The notes under the pieces: generated by a model
What the model was told of the DNA's origin: nothing
Databases searched by the model: none
Seen by the model: only the letters and a program-made list of their open reading frames with translations
Origin: Oscillospiraceae bacterium
GTDB lineage: Bacteria > Bacillota > Clostridia > Oscillospirales > Oscillospiraceae
Direction of reading: 5' to 3'
DNA length: 64,000 nucleotides
Assembly (NCBI GenBank): GCA_017622295.1
Contig: JAGARK010000045.1
Coordinates: 1-64,000, forward strand
Translations under genes and position numbers: made by a program
In this document: positions 32,841-40,020 of the stretch, piece after piece
How the letters are laid out: every line of letters begins with the position of its first letter
How positions within the stretch are numbered: position 1 is the first letter of the stretch

Positions 32841-32859
32841 CGCGCAGTATGAGGAATAA
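32755..32859 (+). CDS. Possible 34-residue ORF, unknown
   Basis: Frame MELPKKRQPWYQTEEACISLLAAMIKRINAQYEE read in another frame than the reverse transcriptase remnant. No good ribosome site. Its stop lies three bases before the next small ORF, whose GAGGAA ribosome site overlaps its end, an operon-like arrangement. It may be residue of a gene cut by the deletion at this locus. Confidence 0.3.
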   Translation: MELPKKRQPWYQTEEACISLLAAMIKRINAQYEE

Positions 32860-32862
32860 CAA

Positions 32863-32985
32863 ATGGCTTACGGATTAGATAAACATGATCTCAAAAAAAT
32901 AATTACTGAGAAGGTTGAGCAAAATCCTGATCTCAAATACTACATCAACGATGACTATATCTATGAACTCGTAGAAAGGCAATAA
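32863..32985 (+). pseudogene. N-terminal fragment of an unknown protein, cut at a junction with the KAP gene
   Basis: 40 codons: MAYGLDKHDLKKIITEKVEQ then NPDLKYYINDDYIYELVE, preceded by GAGGAA at nine bases. The last codons run into the antisense of the KAP NTPase gene at about 32980, where that gene's own homology also stops. This marks a rearrangement joint, and the reading frame is a truncated remnant. Confidence 0.45.
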
Positions 32986-33790
32986 ATTTTTCAAGATATT
33001 TCTTAGCATTGGTTTTGTCGCCATATATTTGCTGAACAGTATGTTCCAACTGCTCGCGATCTGTGGAAATAATAACCTGTGTATTTGGTATACCGTTGAA
33101 AAGATGATGAAGTCGTTCCAAAACACGGATCATATATTCCGGCAAACAGCGATCCAGTTCATCTACGATAATAAGAACAGTATGATCCTGAGTGAGTTTT
33201 GTAAGATTCTCTCTTAGTAAACGCAAAACTTCTTTGAACTCAAACAGTTCATCATAGGAATGGTCATCTTCGATTTTCCCTTGAACATTCTTGGCTATAT
33301 CAATGGTTTCCTTTGCAAACTGGATTGCTTTGTCGGGATCAATTTCGATTCCTGTCAGGCCTTTGAGTTTTTCGGACCCTATAGTAAGAAGCTTTTTCCC
33401 AATATGGACAAAAGTCTTCTTAATGATTTCATCAATAGCAGCCCGCTCTTGTTCACCTAGTAGTGTGATCTTTTCATCATATTGCTCAATAATCGTTGCA
33501 ACAATGGCAATTAACGGTTCTTCGTAATAATCGTACTCCCAGCAGTTATAACGAAAGATGATGTATTTGTCCAGAACAGTGCCCTCCTGCCCTATGCGTT
33601 GAACTTGTTCTTCGAACCTATCAAGTACATATGATTTTCCGACACCCCACTGACCATTGATGGAATAGCACATGTTCTTTTTATTTTTTGCTAAAACGCT
33701 AACAATGTTATGAAGTTGGTCAATAAATCCCTGACGATCAAGAAGGTCTACTCGTTGGAGAGTGTCTTTCTCTGCTACTGCTGAATCCAT
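32945..33790 (-). CDS. KAP family P-loop NTPase, C-terminally truncated
   Basis: 281 residues from ATG 33790 (GAGGTG upstream). The KAP core is clear: Walker A NGQWGVGKS (about 45-53), NCWEYDYYEEP after it, Walker B VLIIVDELDRCLPE, and RVLERLHHLFN...VIISTDREQLEHTV with KKYLEKFI. KAP NTPases are usually 450-700 residues; here homology ends at KYLEKFIAF and the final residues (LRVHRYSHR) derive from the opposite-strand fragment at 32863. Prokaryotic KAP genes are often plasmid- or phage-borne and several act in phage defence. Probably inactive or altered. Confidence 0.82.
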   Translation of the reverse strand: MDSAVAEKDTLQRVDLLDRQGFIDQLHNIVSVLAKNKKNMCYSINGQWGVGKSYVLDRFEEQVQRIGQEGTVLDKYIIFRYNCWEYDYYEEPLIAIVATIIEQYDEKITLLGEQERAAIDEIIKKTFVHIGKKLLTIGSEKLKGLTGIEIDPDKAIQFAKETIDIAKNVQGKIEDDHSYDELFEFKEVLRLLRENLTKLTQDHTVLIIVDELDRCLPEYMIRVLERLHHLFNGIPNTQVIISTDREQLEHTVQQIYGDKTNAKKYLEKFIAFLRVHRYSHR

Positions 33791-33847
33791 CCACTTACAC
33801 CTCGATTTCTCTGTTTGTTGATTTAGAATGTGTCTCCTTTGTTTTTT

Positions 33848-33876
33848 ATTATATTTCAAATTCCTGCAATCGTCAA
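33848..33876 (-). promoter_or_regulatory. Promoter of the KAP gene
   Basis: -35 TTGACG (33871-33876), 17-nt spacer, -10 TATAAT (33848-33853) on minus. Confidence 0.8.
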
Positions 33877-33997
33877 TGCGTGTCAATAACCCTCCCCGAA
33901 TCAGAACAATCCAGGTTTATTGCTTGGTCATTGACATTATTTCTAAAACGAAGCCATCTCTAAACCATTCTCAAATTGGTTAACTAAACAAAAAAAT

Positions 33998-34036
33998 AAG
34001 CATCTATGTTAGGTACTAACTCCAACATAGATGCTT
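33998..34036. terminator. Terminator between the KAP and ATPase genes
   Basis: AAGCATCTATGTT/AACATAGATGCTT with T runs on both sides; ends the ATPase/DUF4869 operon on minus. Confidence 0.88.
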
Positions 34037-34060
34037 GTTTTTAATAATATTGAAATCAAA

Positions 34061-35020
34061 TTAAGGTGTGGCCATAGCCTCAAGAATCTTCTCGATATTA
34101 CCTTGTTGCAGATAAAACTCGTTTAAATGGTGCTTATTATATTGCATATAGGTGCCATTAGTCAGTTCCCTCAGCAGGTGTGTAAAGAACTGTTCCCAGC
34201 TGGAGAATTCACAGCTATCAATAAACGAGGAAGGATCTGCAAGGATATCTGTAGGCGTATGCTCGCCAAGGATTCCGGACTTAAGGATTAACCATTCAAA
34301 GGACTCCGGAAGGTAAAGCGTTGCTTTTCCTGGATGCAATTTATGGAACGAATAGACTTTTTCCATTTCTGCGCCAAATGCAGCACCATCCGCAACGACA
34401 AGGACTCTGGTATCTCCGGATTCCATAAGTTTTAGCATGATGTTTGATTTTCCATCTGCACTGTCACATTGAATTGCGTAACGACGTGCGATTTGAGAAA
34501 ACATCTCATGTCCAGAATTAGAATCTTCGGTCAGAATAATGTCCGTTCTTTGCAGGTGATCAACAGGAGCCTCCAAGTACTCATAATGGGGGTAGGACCT
34601 GACATATGTCGTTCTAAACCTACTGGTAGTTGTTTTCAGTTTTAGAACCGCATCCACACTATAAGGCAACTGGTACAAATTCTCGCGAGTGATCAGAACA
34701 TAGTAATTATCTGAACCCATGATGGCTCTGGCGAATGCAGGCGAAGAAACAAACCGGTTTCCTTCATCAACAAAGACGATACTGTTGCTTATTCTGGGAA
34801 GGCGGTCTTCCCAATCATAATCAGTCAAGACATGACATTCTTTCTCCGACTGCACTGTGACACCACTTTGCTTACCCAAACGCTCATAAGCCTGAAGCAT
34901 TTCAATAAAGGTTGTTTTTCCCGTTGCACTATCGCCGCGAATGATCGTAATATTCCTCTGGATATCCAGCGTAAAAACGATTCTATTACTGCGGATCCGA
35001 ATTGTATATGTTCCCTTCAT
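34061..35020 (-). CDS. P-loop ATPase with possible TOPRIM-like C-terminal domain, partner of DUF4869
   Basis: 319 residues. N-terminal ABC/AAA-like ATPase: MKGTYTIRIRSNRIVFTLDI, Walker A GDSATGKTT (29-37), Walker B SIVFVDEGNRF (80-90). The C-terminal half (about 155-250) has a spacing of acids reminiscent of TOPRIM/DUF4435 nucleases: ILTEDSNSG (E165), VVADGAAFGAEM (D211) and YLPESFEWLIL (E239/E242); this is inference, not a recognised match. It lies 11 nt after DUF4869 on the same transcript. I recall this pair as a recurrent two-gene unit of unknown function in gut Firmicutes. An ATPase plus TOPRIM in one chain would resemble compact OLD/PARIS-type defence proteins. Confidence 0.75.
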   Translation of the reverse strand: MKGTYTIRIRSNRIVFTLDIQRNITIIRGDSATGKTTFIEMLQAYERLGKQSGVTVQSEKECHVLTDYDWEDRLPRISNSIVFVDEGNRFVSSPAFARAIMGSDNYYVLITRENLYQLPYSVDAVLKLKTTTSRFRTTYVRSYPHYEYLEAPVDHLQRTDIILTEDSNSGHEMFSQIARRYAIQCDSADGKSNIMLKLMESGDTRVLVVADGAAFGAEMEKVYSFHKLHPGKATLYLPESFEWLILKSGILGEHTPTDILADPSSFIDSCEFSSWEQFFTHLLRELTNGTYMQYNKHHLNEFYLQQGNIEKILEAMATP

Positions 35021-35031
35021 ACACCCTCCGC

Positions 35032-35466
35032 TTAAACATGCTTAGCTGCAACCAGAAGCAACTGATCCATATCCTTAACGATCACATCATCATTATCAAT
35101 ATAAATTTCAAATGGCGCAGGGAAATTCATCACATGACGAAGATTAATTGTCACATCACGCTTTTTGGCAATCTGAAGGATATACTTGGCACAATTATCT
35201 CCACAAGTTGATGCATTGAATACCTGATCAGGACAATTTTTGATTAACAGCAGTGTCTTTGTACCACCAGAAAGCATCAAAGGTGGAATCATACCCAACA
35301 CAGGACTTTGAATCAACTGCTTATCAAGAACGTTAGATTTATCAACGCCCTTGATAACTGCTTTAGCGAAATCATCTTCAAGCCATTCTTCTTCGTATGT
35401 GTGTTTAAAGTATACTTCTGTATTATAAATTGCCTCAGGCATATCTCCAAAGTATATATGAAGCAT
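35032..35466 (-). CDS. DUF4869 family protein
   Basis: 144 residues, recognised by MLHIYFGDMPEAIYNTEVYF, SPVLGMIPPLMLSGGTKTLLL and FNASTCGDNCAKYILQIAKK. Function unknown; no signal peptide or membrane helix. The CGDNC pair could bind metal. AAAGG precedes the ATG at 35466, and a good promoter lies at 35520-35549. It is the first gene of a two-gene operon with the ATPase at 34061, so the two probably act together. Confidence 0.85.
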   Translation of the reverse strand: MLHIYFGDMPEAIYNTEVYFKHTYEEEWLEDDFAKAVIKGVDKSNVLDKQLIQSPVLGMIPPLMLSGGTKTLLLIKNCPDQVFNASTCGDNCAKYILQIAKKRDVTINLRHVMNFPAPFEIYIDNDDVIVKDMDQLLLVAAKHV

Positions 35467-35519
35467 ATCATCAAACCTTTCTTGCAGTAATTACCATACC
35501 ACAAACACTATTATAGTCT

Positions 35520-35549
35520 ATTATACCCTTTTTGATGCTTAAGAGTCAA
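35520..35549 (-). promoter_or_regulatory. Promoter of the DUF4869/ATPase operon
   Basis: -35 TTGACT (35544-35549), 18-nt spacer, -10 TATAAT (35520-35525) on minus. The remaining gap to 35719 is AT-rich with no gene. Confidence 0.8.
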
Positions 35550-35719
35550 TAGAAAGCTATTAAATTAACTATAGTAAGCTACTACGTTGTGTTACTACTT
35601 TTCTTACTCAATACTCTTTCTCTATAGCACAAACTATAACGCATAATGTACAAAACACTTAATTAGTAGGTACTACTATTAACGCAGTCCAACTATTGTT
35701 TGGATCAAAAGAAATTAGG

Positions 35720-35752
35720 CCTGTTGTTAGGAATCATCTAGCAACAGGCCCA
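35720..35752 (-). terminator. Terminator of the membrane-protein operon
   Basis: GGCCTGTTGCTAG/CTAACAACAGGCC-type hairpin on minus followed by TAATTTCTTTT. Confidence 0.8.
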
Positions 35753-35756
35753 ATAT

Positions 35757-36335
35757 TTATTTTTTGTTATCAATTAATGCTTTAAGACGTTTGATTGTAA
35801 TCAGCAAATTCAGTAGCATTACAAAGGTTAGATAATAATCCAGGCCACTAATTACATACTGAAGCCACTCAGGAATGTGATTGCCCAGAATTGTTGCCGC
35901 CAAGGTAATAATCAGGGCAAACACGCACAGCACAATCTCAATCAGCACAATCGTGGATGATTCCTTCAAAACTATTTTATATTGTGCATTAGTATCTGTA
36001 AAACTTTGCTGGCTAACCAAGATTGCTAGAATAGCGAAGAACGCCGCAATCAGTATGGATAGGAATACCAAAATGCTTTCGGCTACTGTATCTGAAACCA
36101 ATGTAACTTGGACAAGGGACAGAGCAAGCAATGCCGGAACACCCCAAAAAATCCATATATGTTTCGGAGCTTCAGAAAATATCTTCTTATAATCAGAAAA
36201 CACTCTTCCAATATTCAAGAAGTTCGTTCCTGTGTGAAGCATATACGCGATTAATATCACCGAAGCAACGCAGAAGAGCGTCGCTGGTGAAGAAATAAAA
36301 TCCCAGATATTCTTAATACATGTCCACACAATCAT
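35757..36335 (-). CDS. Multi-pass membrane protein paired with 36345-37319, unknown
   Basis: About 192 residues with four to five hydrophobic helices (PATLFCVASVILIAYML, IWIFWGVPALLALSLVQ, SILVFLSILIAAFFAILAILV, IVLIEIVLCVFALIITLAATI, YLTFVMLLNLLITI). The start is uncertain: ATG 36335 is very close to AGGAG, and GTG 36329 has better spacing. It begins only a few nt after the stop of the soluble partner, so the two form an operon closed by a terminator. In a defence-like setting such a membrane partner is a typical effector, but this is inference. Confidence 0.7.
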   Translation of the reverse strand: MIVWTCIKNIWDFISSPATLFCVASVILIAYMLHTGTNFLNIGRVFSDYKKIFSEAPKHIWIFWGVPALLALSLVQVTLVSDTVAESILVFLSILIAAFFAILAILVSQQSFTDTNAQYKIVLKESSTIVLIEIVLCVFALIITLAATILGNHIPEWLQYVISGLDYYLTFVMLLNLLITIKRLKALIDNKK

Positions 36336-36344
36336 CACTCCTTA

Positions 36345-37319
36345 TTACACATTGCACGGCAAGTGATCCAAGTACTCCTCTGCTACAGAATGCATATGGT
36401 CCAAGAAACCATCTAGCGACACTGTTCCATCTGCCATAAGAAGCTCATCCGGAAGACTTTCTTCGATAGACAAATCTTCCAATCCATGAAGATTTACCGT
36501 ACGCGTACGACCGCCGATAGTAACCTCCATTTTGACCTCCGAGTAGTCAATATCATCAAACGTGTAAACGTTATAATGATCTGCTGCCACGTGTCTCAGC
36601 TTTCTCTTAAATTCTGAAGTCACCCCAATCGGCACAAATGCTCGTTCCTCTCGACCAATAGACTGCCCATACAGACGATCTGTTCTGTCTCCGCTCACTA
36701 CATTACGTGCAAGCCTAATTTTCTTGATAATCCCTTTCTCAAACAACTTATTTAAATAGAAATCCGGGGCAAGATTCTGTGTCCTGAACGTCAATCGAAG
36801 ATGACTAGAAACAAAATCCTGTAAATAATTAGAAGTCACGGTTTTAACACCGTATACACCTATCTCCTGAAAGAAGATAAGCCCTCTGGTCGGAGTAATT
36901 CCGTCTGCCGCCTTAGGGATAACAACCATAACATAAAATTCCTTTACGTCCGCTTCATCCCTTGTACGGCTATGTACCACTTCCTTAGTCTTCCGGTCTA
37001 TTACTTCCGAGGCGAATCCATAATACCCAGAAAACACACTGAAAACGAGGTATCGATATCGGTCAGTTTCTCCCTTATAGGCAGGATTCATCTCGCAACG
37101 GAATAACTGCTGAATATCTTCCTTGTCTGCAGTTTTATCACTGCAAACCACAAAGTCTTCAAAGATTTCCAGTGCAGAAGGATAGACCGCTTCAGAGTCG
37201 TCAGCGTATTTGATGAGAATTTCTTCATCCAACGGTATGATCTTCTCTTCGCCTTTCGCCCGATATTTTCTAAAGCTAAACGAATATGCGCGAACACTCA
37301 GATGCTGCTTCTTGGCCAC
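36345..37319 (-). CDS. Soluble 324-residue protein paired with a membrane protein, unknown
   Basis: 324 residues, GTG start at 37319 behind AAGGCG. Visible blocks: SVRAYSFSFRKYRAKGEEK, a beta-rich middle (RYRYLVFSVFSGYYGFASEVID, EFYVMVVIPKAADG, TRGLIFFQEIGVYGVKTV) and a C-terminal part (SEVKMEVTIGGRTRTVNLHG). No membrane helix and no nuclease motif that I can name. It is the first gene of a two-gene operon with the membrane protein at 35757. I do not recognise the family; its composition is as AT-rich as the neighbouring island genes. Confidence 0.7.
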   Translation of the reverse strand: MAKKQHLSVRAYSFSFRKYRAKGEEKIIPLDEEILIKYADDSEAVYPSALEIFEDFVVCSDKTADKEDIQQLFRCEMNPAYKGETDRYRYLVFSVFSGYYGFASEVIDRKTKEVVHSRTRDEADVKEFYVMVVIPKAADGITPTRGLIFFQEIGVYGVKTVTSNYLQDFVSSHLRLTFRTQNLAPDFYLNKLFEKGIIKKIRLARNVVSGDRTDRLYGQSIGREERAFVPIGVTSEFKRKLRHVAADHYNVYTFDDIDYSEVKMEVTIGGRTRTVNLHGLEDLSIEESLPDELLMADGTVSLDGFLDHMHSVAEEYLDHLPCNV

Positions 37320-37378
37320 AAAATACGCCTTCTCTCTTTTCGATGTTTGTCATCTCATAACTGAGATATCTTGGTAAT

Positions 37379-37407
37379 AGTATATCAAAGTTACAGATAA
37401 TAGGCAA
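37379..37407 (-). promoter_or_regulatory. Promoter of the 37319-35757 operon
   Basis: -35 TTGCCT (37402-37407), 17-nt spacer, -10 TATACT (37379-37384) on minus. Confidence 0.7.
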
Positions 37408-37471
37408 TACTATGTATAACTATCAGTTATTTATATTGTAAAAGTTTTGTAAATATACTCATCCCGAGAAC

Positions 37472-37504
37472 AAATATGCCCGAGCGCAAGGCTCGGGCAT
37501 ATTT
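37472..37504. terminator. Terminator after the DUF6809/Fic operon
   Basis: AAATATGCCCGAGC/GCTCGGGCATATTT with a short loop (GCAAG). Confidence 0.82.
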
Positions 37505-37507
37505 GCT

Positions 37508-37810
37508 TTATCTCAACTCGCGAAATAACATAGCCCCTATCTTTACCCCCTCTATAAATCCTACCTTCTCGTGGTCCCTGCAGAGGGTACAGACAGCGTA
37601 GATGATCTCATCGATTTCCTTCAGGGGCTTACCGTTCATGAGGCGGTAGAGTTCCTCAAAGTTGGCTTTGATGACTGCGTTATCGAAGCCACTGGATTCG
37701 TTATTGGCATCGAACAGCACCTCCAGGACGCTCTCCGCATTGTCGGGATAGTTTGGCTGCCGGGTTGCCAGTTTGGTCTGCAGTGCGTTCAAAAACTCGT
37801 CCATTCTCAT
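37508..37810 (-). CDS. DUF6809 family protein
   Basis: 100 residues; the end LYRLMNGKPLKEIDEIIYAVCTLCRDHEKVGFIEGVKIG is characteristic of DUF6809, a small all-helical family of Clostridia with unknown function. Its start (37810) overlaps the stop of the Fic gene (ATGA), so it may be the Fic protein's partner, in the position of an antitoxin-like or accessory gene (inference). Confidence 0.8.
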   Translation of the reverse strand: MRMDEFLNALQTKLATRQPNYPDNAESVLEVLFDANNESSGFDNAVIKANFEELYRLMNGKPLKEIDEIIYAVCTLCRDHEKVGFIEGVKIGAMLFRELR

Positions 37811-38751
37811 ACATCGTCCTCCTCATACATATCCGGCAACATGATCCCACGGCGGGCTGCCAGCTTCTGCAGCTCCACCTGAGCTTCAAATCGATCTTGG
37901 GCATCCTGGACCACTTCCGTCAGCGTCCACCTGTCAGAAGGCCAGTCCTGGATCCCTGCAAGGTACTGAGTTCGGCTCTTGTCATCCAGGATAAAGGGCA
38001 TCACATCATATCGCAGACATTCCTTAAACATAATGAGTCTGCCGATACGACCGTTGCTATCCTCAAAAGGAAAGATCTGCTCAAACCGGACATGGAAATC
38101 CAGTATGATGGACCGGTCCACCCGCTTCCGGGCTTCGTATTCCCGAAGCAGTTCTCCCAGACTGAAATTGATTTTCTTTGCAGGCAATAGCTGGCGGTTC
38201 CGAGGCTTCATCCTGTCGGTTCGATATTCCCCGGGTGTGACGCGCTCCTTTCGCTCATCAATGGTGCCGATCATCAGCATATAGTGAAGATTCTGTATGA
38301 ATTTCTGTGTCAGAGGCTCCTGTATATGGTCTAAAATATAGTCCACACACATGCAATGGTTCAGAGTTTCGATTAAGTCCGACACTTTCAGCGGTTCGAA
38401 ACTGCTTAAAACCTTCCCCTTTTTAAAGACCGTTTCGACCTGTCCCCGGGTCAGTCTATTGCTGGCCATCCGGCAGGAGGAGTAGGTCAGGTTGATCACC
38501 ACGTAGTCGTACAATCCGTGGTAGTTCCTCTTTTTCTTCTGGTTTACTAATTTGGACGCTAAAGTAGACAATTCTTCGGTTTCTACAGGTGTATTGGGAA
38601 GCTTTGGGGGCTTCTTTGCGGTCGCCGGAATGCTCCAGATTCCATCGTTGCACTTAGCTTTTGGAATCCGGTTCTGGGCCAGATACCTCCGCACCAGGCT
38701 CTTGGAAACGCCCCATTTCTGGGCCGCTTCGCTCACTGTTATGTAGTTCAT
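37807..38751 (-). CDS. Fic-domain protein with N-terminal HTH; catalytic His replaced
   Basis: 314 residues from ATG 38751 (AAAGGA ten bases upstream). N-terminal MerR/excisionase-like HTH (ITVSEAAQKWGVSKSLVRRYLAQNRIPKAK), then the Fic fold with VTPGEYRTD and the active-site segment FHVRFEQIFPFEDSNGRIGR. The canonical Fic motif is HPFxxGNGRxxR; here the His is Phe (FPFEDSNGR) and the first Gly is Ser, whereas the Arg residues remain. Fic enzymes transfer AMP to target proteins through that His, so this protein is probably inactive in AMP transfer or uses another reaction. Overlaps DUF6809 by ATGA. Confidence 0.85.
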   Translation of the reverse strand: MNYITVSEAAQKWGVSKSLVRRYLAQNRIPKAKCNDGIWSIPATAKKPPKLPNTPVETEELSTLASKLVNQKKKRNYHGLYDYVVINLTYSSCRMASNRLTRGQVETVFKKGKVLSSFEPLKVSDLIETLNHCMCVDYILDHIQEPLTQKFIQNLHYMLMIGTIDERKERVTPGEYRTDRMKPRNRQLLPAKKINFSLGELLREYEARKRVDRSIILDFHVRFEQIFPFEDSNGRIGRLIMFKECLRYDVMPFILDDKSRTQYLAGIQDWPSDRWTLTEVVQDAQDRFEAQVELQKLAARRGIMLPDMYEEDDV

Positions 38752-38954
38752 AAATCCATTCCTTTCGGCGCGTTCCAGGAGACCGCAACACGCACAACAC
38801 TTGCCATTATGCGCAACACTTTCAACTGGAACGCCAACATAATCACAACGACACAACGTATACCAGCCGTCAGATAATGGATTTTTATTCGCAATTTTTA
38901 GACTTTATGGACTCATTATACCAAGAATATTCATTTCGTTTCCAACCGTAAAGC

Positions 38955-38996
38955 ATGGCATTCAAGAGGTCATCGGTTCGATCCAGCTTTCTCCAC
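38955..38996 (+). repeat. Second, degenerate copy of the tRNA-Ala 3' half (candidate att site)
   Basis: ATGGCATTCAAGAGGTCATCGG... matches 22062-22104 in the same orientation with two substitutions and one deleted base over 42 nt. The substitutions break the T-arm (ATCGG no longer pairs with CCAGC), so it cannot be a tRNA. With the copy at 22.06 kb it brackets 16.9 kb of accessory genes. Confidence 0.75.
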
Positions 38997-39126
38997 AGCA
39001 AAACACCTGCTTTTGCCTCCAAAGTCTGTATCTTTCTAACTATACGACAATTTTGGTTCAGACAGTTCAATGCCGGTGTCAATAAAAAGGCCATTTTTCC
39101 CTTAGGTCTGTCGAAAGGCGGTCAAA

Positions 39127-39222
39127 ATAGCTTACATTCCAGAATACTTCAAGGGAAAGAAAATTGTTTCTTCCAAGTTCAAGGCTTGCTTGTATGCTGT
39201 CTTTTTTATTTCAGAAAGCTAA
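39127..39222 (+). pseudogene. Tyrosine integrase, N-terminal fragment with lost start codon
   Basis: Plus frame IAYIPEYFKGKKIVSSKFKA is the typical first block of a Clostridia phage-type integrase (MAYIPEYFKGKKIVSFKFKA). AAAGGCGG lies seven bases before ATA, where ATG is expected. After about 24 residues similarity ends and the frame runs into the 3' end of the hydrolase gene. It lies 130 nt from the second att-like copy. Confidence 0.7.
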
Positions 39223-40009
39223 GCACTCGCTGATTGAAGTCTTTCGCCTCTTCGTACAGGCCGTGGCCCCATTGCTCGTACATGTAAAGCTGTGCCTCCG
39301 GGATTCGCTTGGCAATCTCTGCGGATGCGTCACCGCCCAGACAATGATCCCGCTCTCCGCCAATCACCAGTGTGGTTGACTGAATCCTGGGTAATTCTTC
39401 AAAGGCGTTGTGGTTCAGGCATGCCTCTGCCTGAACCAGAAACCGGTCATAGGACTTCGGCTTGGTAACCTTGCCCATAATGGGCACCAGCCATTGGTTC
39501 TTCCGATAGTATTCATCGGAATAGATTCTGCGCACATTGCTGTCCATCAGGGCAGTGTGCTTACCCTGCTTCGCCTGCTCCATCCATTCTTCTACCGATT
39601 GGGTCAATATGGGATTGGGTCTGGCAGAGGTCACCGCCAGAACCAGCTTTTCCACTTTCTCCGGGTAATCAATGGCAAGATACTGGGCAATCATGCCACC
39701 CATGGAAACGCCCAAGACTGCCGCCCGGGATATGCCCAGCTGTTCCATAGCATCATACAGATCCCGGGCCATGTCCCGGGTGGTATGGCCCGGGGACAAT
39801 TCGTTTTTCCGACTGAACATATAAACCGTAAAGTCCTTGGCAAACTGACGGTACATCAGTGCCATGGGGAGCGCCGTGCCTTTGACCGTCTGCAACCCAT
39901 CCCCCAAACCTGGAAGCATCACAAGCGTTTTCGCGCCGTTTCCTAAGCGAACATAGTCCATATCCGCGCCGGCAATATGCAGTTTTCCGTTTTTTGCTTG
40001 ATACAGCAT
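39206..40009 (-). CDS. Alpha/beta hydrolase
   Basis: 267 residues from ATG 40009 (GAGGTG upstream). Nucleophile elbow GVSMGG (Ser), oxyanion region LPGLGDG, acid in GGERDHCLGG and catalytic His in EQWGHGLYEE. Substrate unknown; the fold covers esterases and lipases. Last gene of a three-gene operon with a methyltransferase and a small zinc protein. Confidence 0.9.
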   Translation of the reverse strand: MLYQAKNGKLHIAGADMDYVRLGNGAKTLVMLPGLGDGLQTVKGTALPMALMYRQFAKDFTVYMFSRKNELSPGHTTRDMARDLYDAMEQLGISRAAVLGVSMGGMIAQYLAIDYPEKVEKLVLAVTSARPNPILTQSVEEWMEQAKQGKHTALMDSNVRRIYSDEYYRKNQWLVPIMGKVTKPKSYDRFLVQAEACLNHNAFEELPRIQSTTLVIGGERDHCLGGDASAEIAKRIPEAQLYMYEQWGHGLYEEAKDFNQRVLSFLK

Positions 40010-40020
40010 CGCGTCACCTC

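Noticed and set aside
32755..32859. Taking the 34-residue frame as the C-terminus of the retron RT
   Set aside because: It is in a different frame from the RT start and shows no RT motif; kept only as a low-confidence ORF.
35550..35700. TA-rich short repeats (TAGTA/TACTA) suggesting a CRISPR or iteron array
   Set aside because: Repeats are only 4-6 nt with no constant spacing; consistent with AT-rich intergenic DNA.
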